Positions 1 through 9,939 of a DNA stretch of 64,000 nt are shown here, piece after piece (the first letter of the stretch is position 1; each line of letters opens with the position of its first letter). Source of the stretch: Oscillospiraceae bacterium. GTDB lineage: Bacteria; Bacillota; Clostridia; Oscillospirales; Oscillospiraceae. Under the pieces are notes generated by a model. It was not told the origin of the DNA. It did no database searches and was given only the letters and a program-made list of their open reading frames with translations. The stretch is from NCBI GenBank assembly GCA_910575695.1, contig CAJTGJ010000001.1:292003-356002 (forward strand), read 5' to 3'. A program made the translations under genes and the position numbers.

Positions 1-543
1 TTGGTGTAAAGTTTCAAAATGCTGAAAATTTTCTTCTTTCTCTCCGGATGCCGGAGGAATGCACATCAGCCCTCTGAGCCGGACGCCCTGGAGGTTTGCG
101 GCAGTCCGGGCGGCGTCCAGCGCCTGTTCCGGGGCAAAGCCGGATTTGGATTCCTCCCCCGCCAGATTGATCTCCAGCAGGATGTCCTGGACGATGCCCA
201 GCTTGTCCGCCTGGGCGCCGATGGCCCGCAGAAGCTTTTCCGAGGAGACCGAGTGGATCAGGGAGACCTTCCCCACCACGTATTTCACCTTGTTGGTCTG
301 GAGGTGCCCGATAAAATGGATGTCCGCCCCCTCATAGGCGCTGCCGGCCAGATGGGCGGTCAGCTCCTGCACCCGGTTTTCCCCGCACACCGTGATGCCG
401 GCGGCGATGGCCTCCCGGATGGTGTCGGAGGTCTGGGTCTTGGTGGCGGCCAGCAGGGTGATGGACGAGGGGTCCCGCCCCGCGGCAATGGCGGCGGCGT
501 CCAGTCCGGCCCGCACCGCTTCTATATTTTCTCTCAGTCCCAT
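1..543 (-). CDS. yggS: YggS/PROSC-family PLP-binding protein, 3' end cut by window
   Basis: Pyridoxal-phosphate homeostasis protein of the YggS/YlmE family, a cytoplasmic PLP carrier with no firmly known reaction. The visible 181 codons start at the ATG 543-541 and run off the window edge, so the C-terminal part (usual length about 230 residues) is missing. The PLP lysine is in LLAATKTQ (residue 35), followed by CGENRVQE and the typical IHFIGHLQTNK motif. The ATG lies one base after the TGA of the upstream HlyD-like gene, so the two are translationally coupled. In many clostridia this gene lies upstream of sepF and other division genes, which would lie outside this window. Confidence 0.93.
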   Translation of the reverse strand, partial: MGLRENIEAVRAGLDAAAIAAGRDPSSITLLAATKTQTSDTIREAIAAGITVCGENRVQELTAHLAGSAYEGADIHFIGHLQTNKVKYVVGKVSLIHSVSSEKLLRAIGAQADKLGIVQDILLEINLAGEESKSGFAPEQALDAARTAANLQGVRLRGLMCIPPASGEKEENFQHFETLHQ

Positions 544-544
544 A

Positions 545-1843
545 TCATCGGACCACCTTTCCATCGTAGATTTCAGAGGTTGACAAAATGATCTCATCCC
601 CGGCACGGAGGCGTTCGGAGGCGTTCTGGTCGACGGGCCGCACCAGGTAGAAGTTTTCATCGGTGTACAGCAGCTCCACCTCCTGCCCCCAGGCCTGGGA
701 GCGGATCACGGTGTACACCATGTAGTGATTGACCTCCCTGGTGGGGGAGCCGGGGGCAGGGCTTTCGCCGTCCTCGTTTTCATCGTCCCCTTCCGCCACC
801 GTTTCCGTCTCAATGCGCAGGGCCTTCCGGGGGATGCGGATGCCCTCCAGCTGTTCCACCACCACGTCCACCGTCTGTACCCGGAGGAGGGTGGTGTCCG
901 ACAGGTGGGAGCGGCAGGAGAAGATGGCCAGGGTCTGTTCCCCCTCCAGCGACACCCGCTCCAGCTTCATGGGGATCTGTCCGTAATAGTCGCCGGAGAA
1001 GTTCAGCGCATAGGTGCGGTCGGTCTGGAGCCCGGTGTCGGTGCCGGGAATCAGGGCGGCGAAATACCAGACGGAATCGGTGATCAGTTTGCCCGAGGCG
1101 CCGGCGGCGGGAGCGGGCCGCTGTTCCATCAGCTCCGCCAGCTCGGCGGCGGTGATGGTTTCCAGCTGGTCAGGGGAGATGAGGCCCTCCCACCCGTCCG
1201 CCGTGCCGGAGAACACCCCGGACCTGGGGGCGTATATCGTCTGGGACACCTGGTTCAGCGAACCGTTGAGCTGGTTCAGCTGGGCCCGCTTGTCCTCAAT
1301 GAGCAGCCTGAGCTGGCTGGCGGCGGCGGTGTCGCCGTATGTATAGTCCCGCTTGAACACCATGGTGCGCAGATTGAGGGTGTATTCCTCCAAAGCGGTC
1401 AGATCCCCCTGGGCGGTCAGCGAGCGGAGGGAGGTGATGGAGGAGAGCACCTGCGCGTCCAGCCGGGAGGCCTCGGTGGACTGGGTGCCGGAGGCCAGGG
1501 CGTATTCCAGCTGGTCGATTTCCGCCTCCAGGGCGCGGATGGTCTGCCGCGCGGCGGGGGCGGAGGGATCGTTGTACAGCAGGGCCACGGCCTGTCCGGC
1601 GGAGGCCTTTTCCCCCTCGGAGAGGATGTGGTCCACATAGCTCCCGCCGGAATCGGGCAGGACGGTTTCGCTGCGGACCAGGATGCCCACGGCCTCCATG
1701 CCCACGTTCTGGGTGTAGGAATAGGCCCGGGTGATGACCAGCGGTTCCTCCCAGTCCCGGATGAAGGACGCGGCCAGGTAGGCGATGACCCCCAGGCAGA
1801 GGATGGCAATCATGACCTTGGTGGCAAGGGTGCTCTCTTTCAT
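545..1843 (-). CDS. HlyD/membrane-fusion-type membrane protein
   Basis: Single-pass membrane protein of 432 residues. It has an N-terminal transmembrane segment (about residues 8-26, KVMIAILCLGVIAYLAASF), then a biotinyl-lipoyl-like stretch (VDHILSEGEKASAGQAVALLY), a coiled-coil hairpin (about 105-205) and a beta-rich C-terminal half. This is the layout of HlyD-like periplasmic adaptors, but no export ATPase or permease lies beside it. A copy next to yggS/sepF is common in clostridia, so a cell-envelope or division role is more likely than efflux (inference). An acidic, low-complexity insert (EGDDENEDGESPAPGSPT) lies near residue 360. The ribosome site GAAAGGAT precedes the ATG. Confidence 0.8.
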   Translation of the reverse strand: MKESTLATKVMIAILCLGVIAYLAASFIRDWEEPLVITRAYSYTQNVGMEAVGILVRSETVLPDSGGSYVDHILSEGEKASAGQAVALLYNDPSAPAARQTIRALEAEIDQLEYALASGTQSTEASRLDAQVLSSITSLRSLTAQGDLTALEEYTLNLRTMVFKRDYTYGDTAAASQLRLLIEDKRAQLNQLNGSLNQVSQTIYAPRSGVFSGTADGWEGLISPDQLETITAAELAELMEQRPAPAAGASGKLITDSVWYFAALIPGTDTGLQTDRTYALNFSGDYYGQIPMKLERVSLEGEQTLAIFSCRSHLSDTTLLRVQTVDVVVEQLEGIRIPRKALRIETETVAEGDDENEDGESPAPGSPTREVNHYMVYTVIRSQAWGQEVELLYTDENFYLVRPVDQNASERLRAGDEIILSTSEIYDGKVVR

Positions 1844-1890
1844 TGGTGGTATCCTTTCTTTTTCTGCCTCCCCTGGCCCTCCGGTGGGGG

Positions 1891-2552
1891 GACGCCCCTG
1901 CGGGGGGCGTTACTTTTCCCACGTGGGAAAAGTAACCAAAAGGACGCTCAGGGGGAGGCCCGCCGGACGGACGCTGCGCGTCCTCAGGCCGGGCCTCCCC
2001 CTGAGAACCCCCTGGTTTTACGGGGGTGCTCTATACGGGGGATTTTTTTGGGGGCTTCCGGCGCGTGGGGCCGGGATGTATTCCCCCCTGTTTCTGCTGC
2101 CGCCCATTTGCAGGCACTGTAACAGGGTGGGGTCCACGGGCTGCGCCTCCTGCGGTGGACCTTACACGCCGCGGTGGGGGTTGGCGCTTCTACCCGCCGT
2201 GGCTGGTAAGCTGAAACATTTCTCATCTAACCTCAATCGTCCAGGCGGGCGCGTCTGCCCGCCGCAAAACGATGTCCGGCGCCATTCAGGCGTTCTCAGG
2301 AGAAACCAAAATCATCAGTACCCCACCCACGCAGGCCCCAGTGGGCCGGAAAACGAAGGGAAATCCATCCGCAAAGCCGCACAAGCCGGAACCCCACCTC
2401 CGCATAAAAAGCGGCGTGCCCTTGCCCTTAACGGGGGATTCTTAAGGGGGTGGCCGGCCTGAGGACGCGAAGCGTCCGACCGGCGGCCACCCCCTTAAGC
2501 GTCCTTTTGGTTACTTTTCCCACGTGGGAAAAGTAACGCCCCCCGCAGGGGG
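1891..2552. repeat. Dispersed ~670-bp inverted-end element, copy A
   Basis: Non-coding element filling the hfq / HlyD-gene gap. Each end carries a 28-bp perfect palindrome centred on CCCACGTGGG (1909-1936 and 2510-2537), flanked outside by GCCCCCCGCAGGGG-type sequence. Inside each palindrome lies CCAAAAGGACGCT and a GC-rich hairpin around GGACGCTTCGCGTCC. The two ends are inverted copies of each other over roughly 100 bp. The interior is nearly the same as copy B (7315-7987). No transposase is encoded; a 57-codon open frame (2272-2445) is shared with copy B. It resembles a non-autonomous MITE-like element or a structured RNA repeat. Confidence 0.85.
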
Positions 2553-2574
2553 AAGGGGGGAGCAGGAGGGGGGG

Positions 2575-2820
2575 CTACCCCTCCAATTCCACCGGATGCT
2601 CGGGCGCGATGGTGGAGATGGCGTGTTTGTAAATGACCTGCTGCTTGCCGTCGGACACCACGACCACCACGTAGGGGTCAAAGGCGGTGATGATGCCGCG
2701 CATCTGGTAGCCGTTCATCAAAAATACGGTGACTCGGGCGGCGGCGCGGCGGGCGGCGGACAAAAAGGCGTCCTGAATGTTTGGCTGTTTGAGGACAGCC
2801 GCAGTGGTTGTCAAGCTCAT
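2575..2820 (-). CDS. hfq: RNA chaperone Hfq
   Basis: Sm-like RNA chaperone of 81 residues that forms a hexameric ring pairing small RNAs with mRNAs. Both Sm motifs are visible: Sm1 (VTVFLMNGYQMRGIITAFDPYVV) and Sm2 with the diagnostic YKHAIST, close to the family YKHAIST/S consensus. The N-terminus (LKQPNIQDAFLSAAR) matches the QDxFLN-type start of Hfq, with three alanine/arginine-rich residues replacing the usual lysines. The ATG is preceded by AGAAGGAG. It lies 37 bp downstream of miaA, the classic hfq partner, and is probably cotranscribed with it. Confidence 0.97.
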   Translation of the reverse strand: MSLTTTAAVLKQPNIQDAFLSAARRAAARVTVFLMNGYQMRGIITAFDPYVVVVVSDGKQQVIYKHAISTIAPEHPVELEG

Positions 2821-2856
2821 GTAAATGCACTCCTTCTGTGTTTAGTTCGAGCGCAC

Positions 2857-3801
2857 TTATTGTAAGCCAGACGCTTTGACGAGTTCTGTCGAAAACGCGG
2901 CGGCGGCGGAAATATCTGGTATTTTCTCCCAATTGAACCAGTTGGCCTCCTTGTTCCGCCGGAACCAGGTGAGCTGCCGCTTGGCGTACTGCCGGGAGCG
3001 GAGCTTCACCTCCTCCGCCCCTTCCGTCGCGGGACGGCCCTCTGAAATGGCGGCGGCGATCTCCTTATAGCCGATGGCCTGCATGGCGGTGCAGCCCCGG
3101 GACACCCCGTCCGCCAGCAGCCGGCGCACCTCCCGCTCCAGCCCCCGGGCTATCATCTCATCCACCCGGCGGTCGATGCGCTCCCACATCCAGGGGCGCT
3201 CCTGAAAGCCCAGGGCGATGGTCAGCGGCGTGTAGCGGCGGGGCAGGGCGCGGCTCTCCGCGTCGTGCCGGGTGATGGTTTTTCCGGTGGACAGCCAGAC
3301 CTCCAGGGCGCGGATGATCCGCTTTTCGTCGTTGGGGTGGATGCGGCGGGCCGCGTCCGGGTCCACCCCCTGGAGCTGGGCGTATAAGGCGGGCAGGCCC
3401 TCCGTTCTGACGCGGTTCTGGAGGGTCTGCCGCAGCCCGCTGTCCGGCTCAAAGGGGGCGAACCGCCGTCCGGCGATGAGGTTGTCGATGTACAGCCCGG
3501 TTCCCCCCGCCACGATGGGCAGCTTTCCGCGCCTCAGGATGTCGTCCACGATGGGGACGGCGTCCGCCACATACCGGGCTACGGAGTAATTTTCCTCCGG
3601 GTCCGCGATGTCAATCATGTGGTGGGGGACGCCCCGCATCTCCTCGGGGGTGGGCTTGGCGGTGCCGATGTCCATGCGGCGGTAGACCTGCATGGAGTCG
3701 GCGGACACCACTTCGCCGCCGAAGCGCTGGGCCAGCGTAACGGCCAGGGCGGTCTTGCCCGAGGCGGTGGGGCCGCAGATCACTAGTATGTCAGGCTTCA
3801 C
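2857..3801 (-). CDS. miaA: tRNA dimethylallyltransferase
   Basis: Transfers a dimethylallyl group to N6 of A37 in tRNAs that read UNN codons. The P-loop is GPTASGKT (residues 9-16); DSMQVYRRMDIGTAKPT, the substrate-binding PHHMIDI, AGGTGLYI and the QAIGYKE motif follow in order. The C-terminus (RSRQYAKRQLTWFRRN) is the standard family ending. The start codon is GTG (3801-3799) after GAGGAGGGG. At 314 residues it has normal length. A promoter reading toward it lies at 3834-3862, back to back with the aroK promoter. Confidence 0.97.
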   Translation of the reverse strand: MKPDILVICGPTASGKTALAVTLAQRFGGEVVSADSMQVYRRMDIGTAKPTPEEMRGVPHHMIDIADPEENYSVARYVADAVPIVDDILRRGKLPIVAGGTGLYIDNLIAGRRFAPFEPDSGLRQTLQNRVRTEGLPALYAQLQGVDPDAARRIHPNDEKRIIRALEVWLSTGKTITRHDAESRALPRRYTPLTIALGFQERPWMWERIDRRVDEMIARGLEREVRRLLADGVSRGCTAMQAIGYKEIAAAISEGRPATEGAEEVKLRSRQYAKRQLTWFRRNKEANWFNWEKIPDISAAAAFSTELVKASGLQ

Positions 3802-3833
3802 GCGGCCCCCTCCTCAAAATGGTATCAGCTTAT

Positions 3834-3862
3834 ACCATAACATAAATTGGCGGCAGATTCAA
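3834..3862 (-). promoter_or_regulatory. Promoter for miaA-hfq
   Basis: On the minus strand TTGAAT and TATGGT are separated by 17 bp, 33 bp upstream of the miaA start. It is a sigma-A-type site by pattern only. Confidence 0.5.
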
Positions 3863-3870
3863 GTGTCCTC

Positions 3871-3899
3871 TTGCGCTGGCAGAGCTTTCCTGATATAAT
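3871..3899 (+). promoter_or_regulatory. Promoter for the aroK-helicase operon
   Basis: TTGCGC, 17 bp, TATAAT, 60 bp upstream of the shikimate kinase start and divergent from the miaA promoter. Confidence 0.55.
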
Positions 3900-3958
3900 A
3901 CGATGTTACGTTTTGGGCTTCGCGCCCAAAGAAAATACTGGTATCGGGAGCGGGCGGG

Positions 3959-4474
3959 ATGGACAACATAGTTTTGATCGGGATGCCCGGCTCGGGCAAG
4001 AGCACTGTGGGCGTGGTGCTGGCCAAGGCCCTGGGCCTGCGGTTTTTGGACGTGGATCTGCTCATTCAGGAACGGGAGGGCGCCCTGCTCCAGCAGCTGA
4101 TCGACACCCGGGGGGTGGAGCGGTTCCTGGACCTGGAGCGGGACGCCATCTGCTCCCTGGACTGCCGGGGCACGGTGGCGGCCCCCGGCGGGAGCTGCGT
4201 GTGCCGGGAGGAATCCATCGCCCATATGCGCTCGCTGGGCACGGTGGTCTATTTGCAGCTCTCCCTGGAGGACGTGGCGGGGCGCATCCGGAACCTGTCC
4301 TCCCGGGGCATCGCCCTCTCCCCCGGCCAGACCCTGGCCGACGTATACCAGTACCGGGCGCCGCTGTACGAAAGGTGCGCCCACATTACCGTCCCGTCCG
4401 GGGGCCAGAGTCTGGCGGAAACGGTGCAGTGTGTGAAGGACGCTCTGGCGGCCCGTAAAACGGGTACTCCATGA
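3959..4474 (+). CDS. aroK: Shikimate kinase
   Basis: Phosphorylates shikimate at the 3-hydroxyl in the chorismate pathway. The 171-residue protein has the P-loop GMPGSGKS (residues 8-15), the DVD Mg/shikimate motif (31-33), a short-LID arginine region ([12 protein letters not shown]) and the C-terminal RAPLYERCA arginine motif. The usual GGG shikimate-binding loop reads PGGS here. No other aro genes are nearby. The stop codon overlaps an ATG (ATGA at 4471-4474) that could start the next gene. Confidence 0.9.
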   Translation: MDNIVLIGMPGSGKSTVGVVLAKALGLRFLDVDLLIQEREGALLQQLIDTRGVERFLDLERDAICSLDCRGTVAAPGGSCVCREESIAHMRSLGTVVYLQLSLEDVAGRIRNLSSRGIALSPGQTLADVYQYRAPLYERCAHITVPSGGQSLAETVQCVKDALAARKTGTP

Positions 4475-4494
4475 TCAAAGGACGTAGAATCAAT

Positions 4495-6372
4495 ATGAAT
4501 TTTCGAGACCTGGGGCTGACCGCCCCCATTTTGAAGGCCCTCACCCAGGAGGGCTACACCGACCCCACCCCCATCCAGCGCAAGGCCATCCCCCCCGCCC
4601 TGGCGGGCCGGGACGTGCTGGGCTGCGCCCAGACGGGCACCGGCAAGACCTGCGCCTTTGCAGCCCCCATCCTCCAGCGGCTGAGCAAGGCCGTCCCCAG
4701 GCCCCGGGTCATCCGGGCGCTGGTGCTCACCCCCACCCGGGAGCTGGCCATCCAGATCCAGGACAGCTTTGTGTCCTACGGGCGGAATCTGCCCCTGCGC
4801 TCCGCCGTGATTTTCGGCGGCGTGGGCCAGCAGCCCCAGGTGGACGCCATCCGGAAGGGGCTGGACATCCTGGTGGCCACGCCGGGCCGTCTGCTGGACC
4901 TCCACGGGCAGGGGCTGATCGACCTGTCCCGCATTGAGATATTCGTGCTGGACGAGGCGGACCGGATGCTGGACATGGGCTTTATCCACGACGTGAAACG
5001 GGTGCTCAAGCTGCTGCCGGAGCAGAAGCAGACCCTGTTTTTCTCCGCCACCATGCCTCCAGAAGTGATGGGGCTGGTGAACGGCCTGCTCCACGATTAC
5101 CAGCGTGTGGCGGTGGACCCGGTGTCCTCCCCGGTGGAGGTCATCCGGCAGTCCCTCTATTATGTGGACAAGTCCAATAAGACCAAGCTGCTGGCCTATC
5201 TGATGGAGGAGCGGAAGATCACCTCCGCCCTGGTGTTCTCCCGCACCAAGCACGGGGCCAACCGCATCGCCCAGGACCTCCAGAAACGGGGCATCTCCGC
5301 CGCCGCCATCCACGGCAACAAGAGCCAGACCGCACGGGTGCAGGCCCTGTCCGACTTCAAGGCGGGCCGGGTGCGGGTGCTGGCGGCTACGGATATCGCC
5401 GCCCGGGGCATCGACATCGACCAGCTCCCTTTTGTGTTCAACTACAACCTGCCGGACGTGCCGGAAACCTATGTCCACCGCATCGGGCGCACCGGACGGG
5501 CGGGGCGCGAGGGGGAGGCTGTCTCTTTCTGCCAGTTTGACGAGAAGGACGAGCTGAAGGCCATCGAAAAGCTGCTGGGACGGCCCATCCCGGTGGTGGA
5601 GGGGCACCCCTTCCCCATGGAGAATTTCGACCCGCCCCAGAAGGACAAGCGGGGCCGGGTGGTCAACGCCGAGGACGCGGAGGCCCGCGCCGCCGCCAAG
5701 GAGAAGCGCCGTCAAAAAGACGCCGAGAACAAGGCAAAGGCCGAGGAGCGCAGGCGAAACGCCTCTGCGCCGGCCGAGCCGAAGGCGAGACCCTTCGCCC
5801 CTCCCGTTTCCCAGGGGCAGAAAAATGCTCAACCCCCCGCCCCCCAGGAGGACGCCCCCAAAAAGAAGCGCCGCCGCAAAAAGAGCGGGGGCGCCCAGGC
5901 GGATGCCCCCGCGCCGGAGCCCGCGGGACTGGTCCTGCGGGATAAGCCCATCGGGCGGGGCGTGCGGCAGGGCAGGCTGGAGGAAACCCTCCCCGACGAC
6001 CCCGCGCTTCCGGTCACGGAGTTTTACAAGCCCAACCCGCTGGAATCCGATGTGATTATGGACGCCACCGCCCGCCTGCTGGCCCCCCGCAGGCCCGCGC
6101 CCCAGCAGACCGCCCAGACCAGGCAGAAAAAGGCCCAGGCGCAAAAGCAGGCCCTGCCCCGGCCCGCCCAGGCCAAAAAGGGCAAAAAGCAGGGCGCGCC
6201 CGCCAGGCCCGTGCAGGAGCCTGTCCTGCCCCCCGCCCTGGCGGGGCAGAAAAAGCGCCGCCGGGACGACCGGCCCCGGCCCATCGAGGCCCCGCTCCGT
6301 TCCGACCGCCAGAAGGATTCCACCCAGCACAAGAGCCTGATGCGGCCCTACTACCTCCATGACGACGACTGA
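4495..6372 (+). CDS. rhlE: DEAD-box RNA helicase, RhlE type
   Basis: ATP-dependent RNA helicase probably used in ribosome assembly or mRNA turnover. All core motifs are present: Q-motif (GYTDPTPIQ), [28 protein letters not shown] within [27 protein letters not shown] and [10 protein letters not shown]. After about residue 370 comes a ~250-residue Lys/Arg/Ala/Pro/Gln-rich tail with [11 protein letters not shown] blocks, typical RNA-binding low complexity. I chose the ATG at 4495 because AAAGGA precedes it, whereas the upstream ATG at 4471 overlaps aroK without a ribosome site. The 3' end overlaps the next gene by 14 bp. Confidence 0.93.
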   Translation: MNFRDLGLTAPILKALTQEGYTDPTPIQRKAIPPALAGRDVLGCAQTGTGKTCAFAAPILQRLSKAVPRPRVIRALVLTPTRELAIQIQDSFVSYGRNLPLRSAVIFGGVGQQPQVDAIRKGLDILVATPGRLLDLHGQGLIDLSRIEIFVLDEADRMLDMGFIHDVKRVLKLLPEQKQTLFFSATMPPEVMGLVNGLLHDYQRVAVDPVSSPVEVIRQSLYYVDKSNKTKLLAYLMEERKITSALVFSRTKHGANRIAQDLQKRGISAAAIHGNKSQTARVQALSDFKAGRVRVLAATDIAARGIDIDQLPFVFNYNLPDVPETYVHRIGRTGRAGREGEAVSFCQFDEKDELKAIEKLLGRPIPVVEGHPFPMENFDPPQKDKRGRVVNAEDAEARAAAKEKRRQKDAENKAKAEERRRNASAPAEPKARPFAPPVSQGQKNAQPPAPQEDAPKKKRRRKKSGGAQADAPAPEPAGLVLRDKPIGRGVRQGRLEETLPDDPALPVTEFYKPNPLESDVIMDATARLLAPRRPAPQQTAQTRQKKAQAQKQALPRPAQAKKGKKQGAPARPVQEPVLPPALAGQKKRRRDDRPRPIEAPLRSDRQKDSTQHKSLMRPYYLHDDD

Positions 6373-7252
6373 ACGGAGCGGCGGGAGCCGCCGTCCCAGG
6401 CGGAAGCGCCGCCATCCCCTGCGGTGGCTGGCGGGGCTGGCGGTGGCGGCGCTGGGCGGCTGGGCCTGGTTCCAGTGGCAGTGCTGGGGGGTATCCGCCA
6501 CCCACACCGACGCGGTGCTCACCGGCCTGCCCGGCGGGTTCGACGGGTATAAGATCGTCCAGCTGTCTGATCTCCACGGCCACGAGTACGGGGAGGGCAG
6601 CGGGGACCTGCTGGCCATGGTTGCCCGGGAATCCCCCGACCTCATCGTGCTCACCGGGGACCTCATCGACCAGAAAGGCCAGCTGGAGATGATCCCCCCG
6701 CTGGCCCAGGGCCTGTCCGCCATCGCGCCCGCCTACTATATCACGGGCAACCACGAGTGGGCGCTGAAAAAGGACACGGTGGCGGCGCTGAAAAGCCTGC
6801 TGGCCCAATGCGGCGTGACGCCCCTGACCAACCAGTACGAGATTTTGGAGCGGGACGGGGAGCGCATGGTGCTGGCCGGGGTGGAGGACCCCAACGGCTA
6901 CGCCGACCACACCACCCCCCAGGAGCTGTATGCCCGGATCCAGGAGGAGGCCCCCGGCCTGTTCACCCTGCTGCTGGCCCACCGGAACGACCGTTTTGAG
7001 GAGTACGCCGCCGCCGGGTATGATTTTATCATGTCCGGCCACGGGCACGGCGGGATTGTCCGCCTGCCCTTTGTGGGCGGGCTGGTGGGCACCGGGCGGC
7101 GGTTTTTCCCCGACTGGACCTCGGGGCTGTACACCCTGGGGGACAGCACCCTCTTTGTTTCCCGGGGCCTGGGGAACAACACGGTGCCCTTTCAGGGCTT
7201 TCGGTTATTCAACCGACCGGAACTTGCGGTTGTCACGCTGCGCAGGGGGTAG
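6359..7252 (+). CDS. Membrane-anchored metallophosphoesterase (YkuE-like)
   Basis: Calcineurin-like phosphoesterase with one N-terminal transmembrane helix (about residues 22-40) after a very basic stretch ([10 protein letters not shown]), so the catalytic domain should lie outside the membrane. The metal ligands are in order: SDLHGHE, TGDLID, GNHEW and GHGHGG. B. subtilis YkuE belongs to this family; the substrate here cannot be told from sequence. It starts inside the helicase gene (14-bp overlap) and is the last gene of the aroK operon. At 297 residues it has family-typical length. Confidence 0.88.
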   Translation: MTTTERSGGSRRPRRKRRHPLRWLAGLAVAALGGWAWFQWQCWGVSATHTDAVLTGLPGGFDGYKIVQLSDLHGHEYGEGSGDLLAMVARESPDLIVLTGDLIDQKGQLEMIPPLAQGLSAIAPAYYITGNHEWALKKDTVAALKSLLAQCGVTPLTNQYEILERDGERMVLAGVEDPNGYADHTTPQELYARIQEEAPGLFTLLLAHRNDRFEEYAAAGYDFIMSGHGHGGIVRLPFVGGLVGTGRRFFPDWTSGLYTLGDSTLFVSRGLGNNTVPFQGFRLFNRPELAVVTLRRG

Positions 7253-7314
7253 CCCCCTGCTTCCCCCTTTTTCCCGTGGGGGCGTTGCTTTCTCTCCCCC
7301 CTGGTCCCCGTGGG

Positions 7315-7987
7315 GGGGGACGCCCCTGCGGGGGGCGTTACTTTTCCCACGTGGGAAAAGTAACCAAAAGGACGCTCAGGGGGAGGCCCGCCGGACGGAC
7401 GCTTCGCGTCCTCAGGCCGGGCCTCCCCCTGAGAACCCCCTGGTTTTACGGGGGTGCTCTATACGGGGGATTTTATTTGGGTTTCCGGCGCGCGGGGTCG
7501 GGATGTATTCCCCCCTGTTTCTGCTGCCGCCCATTTGCAGGTGCTGTAACAGGGTGGGGGCCACGGACTGCGCCTCCTGCGGTGGGCCTTACACGCCGCG
7601 GTGGGGGTTGGCGCGTCTACCCGTCGTGGCTGGGAAGCTGAAACATTTTTCGTCTGCCAAACATTTGCAGGCGGGCGCGTCTGCCCGCCGCAAAGCGATG
7701 TCCGGCGCCATTCAGGCGTTCTCAGGAGAAAATCAAATTTCCAGTACCCAACCCATGCAGGCCCCAGTGGGCCGGAAAACGAAGGGAAATCCATCCGCAA
7801 AGCCGCACAAGCCGGAAACCTACCTCCGCACCGAAAGCGGCGTGCCCTTGCCCTTAACGGGGGATTCTTAAGGGGGAGGCCGGCCTGAGGACGCGAAGCG
7901 TCCGGCCGGCGGCCACCCCCTTAAGCGTCCTTTTGGTTACTTTTCCCACGTGGGAAAAGTAACGCCCCCGGCAGGGGCGTCCCCCCG
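7315..7987. repeat. Dispersed ~670-bp inverted-end element, copy B
   Basis: Second full copy, same orientation as copy A, filling the gap between the phosphoesterase and mnmG. The two 28-bp palindromes lie at about 7337-7364 and 7936-7963; the outer flanks GGGGGGACGCCCCTGC and its complement extend the inverted ends. The interior differs from copy A by scattered substitutions plus a ~20-bp patch near 7655. Copy B keeps a 57-codon frame (7698-7871), but the differences from copy A there mostly change amino acids, so it does not look like a conserved protein. The right end stops about 40 bp before the mnmG start codon. Confidence 0.85.
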
Positions 7988-8027
7988 ACAGGGAAGCGGG
8001 GAAGAGAAAAAGAAAGGAGGCCGCGCC

Positions 8028-9902
8028 ATGCATTATGACGCCGGACAATTTGATGTCGCCGTCATCGGCGCGGGCCACGCCGGCATCGAAGCCGCCCTGG
8101 CTTCCGCCCGGATGGGGCTGAGGACGGTGTGCTTCACCATCAATCTGGACGCGGTGGGCAATATGCCCTGCAACCCCGCCGTGGGCGGCACCGGCAAGGG
8201 CCACCTGGTCCGGGAAATCGATGCTCTGGGGGGCGAGATGGCCCGCGCCGCCGATCAAGCCTGTATTCAGTACCGGATGCTCAACCGGGGGAAGGGCCCC
8301 GCCGTGTGGTCCCTGCGGGCCCAGGCTGACCGCCGCCGCTACCAGGAGGTGATGAAGCACACCCTGGAGCTTCAGGAAAATCTGTGGGTGAAGCAGGCGG
8401 AGGTCACGGAAATCCTGACGGAACACGGCGCGGTGTCCGCCGTCCGCACCGATACCGGGGCGGCCTACGCGGTAAAGGCGGCGGTGATTGCCACCGGCAC
8501 CTATCTGGGCGGCCGCACCATCGTGGGAGAGGTCGCCCGCCAGTCCGGACCCGACGGCATGGCGGCGGCGCTGCCGCTGACGGAGTGCCTGGTCAGGCTG
8601 GGGCTGACCATCCGGCGCTTCAAAACGGGCACGCCGCCCCGGGTGAACCGCCGGAGCGTGGACTTCTCCAAAATGGAGGTGCAGGAGGGGGACGAGAGGC
8701 CCGAGCCCTTCTCCTTTGCCACCCAAACGCCGCCGGAGAATCAGGCGGTGTGCTATCTGACCTATACCAATGAGGCCACCCACCGGGTTATTCGGGACAA
8801 CCTCCACCGCTCCCCGCTGTTTTCCGGGGTGATCGAGGGCGTCGGCCCCCGGTACTGCCCCTCCATTGAGGACAAGGTGGTGCGCTTTGCGGACAAGCCC
8901 CGGCACCAGCTCTTTATCGAGCCCATGGGGCTGAGCACTGAGGAGCTTTACATCCAGGGGTTTTCCTCCTCCCTGCCCGAGGAGGTGCAGGTGGAAATGC
9001 TCCACACCATCCCCGGCCTGGAGCGGGCCGAAATGACCCGGTGCGCCTACGCCATCGAGTACGACTGCGTGGACCCCACCGAATTACTGCCCACCCTGGA
9101 GTGCAAAAAAATCCCCGGCCTGTACGGCGCGGGGCAGTTCAACGGCTCGTCGGGGTACGAGGAGGCCGCCGCCCAGGGGATGATGGCGGGCATCAACGCC
9201 GCGCTGAAGCTCCGGGGCCAGCCGCCCCTGGTGCTCACCCGGGGGGACGGGTACATCGGGGTGCTCATCGACGACCTGGTGACCAAGGGGACCAACGAGC
9301 CCTACCGGATGATGACCTCCCGGACGGAATACCGGCTCATCCACCGGCAGGACAACGCCGACCGCCGACTGTCCGCCTTCGGACACCGGGTTGGTCTGGT
9401 GAGCGGGGCGCGTCTGGCCCGGGTGGAGGAAAAATACGCCGCCGTGGAGCGGGAGATCCAGCGGCTGGAGCACGCCGGGGCGCCCCCGTCCCCGGCGCTG
9501 GACGGGCTTCTGGCGGACCGGGGCGAGCCCCCCTGCCCCCACGGGGCGCGGCTCATCGATCTGCTCCGCCGCCCCCGGGTGGGCTATGCCGACCTGGCCC
9601 CCTTCGACCCCGACCGGCCCGCCCTTTCCCGGGAAATTTCCGGACAGGTGGAGATTTCCGTGAAATACCAGGGCTACATCGACCGGCAGAACAGGCAGGT
9701 GGAGGAGCTTCACAAGCTGGAGGACAGGCCCCTCCCCCCGGATGTGGACTATTTGAGCATACAGGGCCTGCGGCTGGAGGCGCGGCAGAAGCTGGACAAA
9801 ATCCGTCCGCTGAACCTGGGGCAGGCGTCCCGGGTGTCCGGGGTGTCCCCGGCGGACGTGACGGCGCTGATGATCTATTTGGAGAAAGTGGAAAAAACAT
9901 AA
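8028..9902 (+). CDS. mnmG: tRNA uridine-5-carboxymethylaminomethyl synthase subunit MnmG
   Basis: FAD-dependent partner of MnmE that installs the cmnm group on U34 of tRNAs. The N-terminal dinucleotide motif [15 protein letters not shown] (residues 12-26) is followed by [20 protein letters not shown] and [10 protein letters not shown], both MnmG signatures. The catalytic cysteine region CPSIEDK and the C-terminal [16 protein letters not shown] are also present. The frame is open into the repeat upstream, but the ATG at 8028 has AAAGGAGG eight bases before it and gives a normal 624-residue protein. The mnmE gene is not adjacent. Confidence 0.97.
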   Translation: MHYDAGQFDVAVIGAGHAGIEAALASARMGLRTVCFTINLDAVGNMPCNPAVGGTGKGHLVREIDALGGEMARAADQACIQYRMLNRGKGPAVWSLRAQADRRRYQEVMKHTLELQENLWVKQAEVTEILTEHGAVSAVRTDTGAAYAVKAAVIATGTYLGGRTIVGEVARQSGPDGMAAALPLTECLVRLGLTIRRFKTGTPPRVNRRSVDFSKMEVQEGDERPEPFSFATQTPPENQAVCYLTYTNEATHRVIRDNLHRSPLFSGVIEGVGPRYCPSIEDKVVRFADKPRHQLFIEPMGLSTEELYIQGFSSSLPEEVQVEMLHTIPGLERAEMTRCAYAIEYDCVDPTELLPTLECKKIPGLYGAGQFNGSSGYEEAAAQGMMAGINAALKLRGQPPLVLTRGDGYIGVLIDDLVTKGTNEPYRMMTSRTEYRLIHRQDNADRRLSAFGHRVGLVSGARLARVEEKYAAVEREIQRLEHAGAPPSPALDGLLADRGEPPCPHGARLIDLLRRPRVGYADLAPFDPDRPALSREISGQVEISVKYQGYIDRQNRQVEELHKLEDRPLPPDVDYLSIQGLRLEARQKLDKIRPLNLGQASRVSGVSPADVTALMIYLEKVEKT

Positions 9903-9939
9903 AACAGACGGAGCAAATAGAGGAGAGGACGGTTTGTTT

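Noticed and set aside
4249..6723. 824-codon minus-strand frame opposite the RhlE helicase
   Set aside because: Antisense shadow with low-complexity Gly/His/Leu sequence; all helicase motifs are on the plus strand.
7854..9005. 383-codon minus-strand frame across the repeat end and mnmG
   Set aside because: No start signal and overlaps the conserved mnmG; the repeat part is non-coding.
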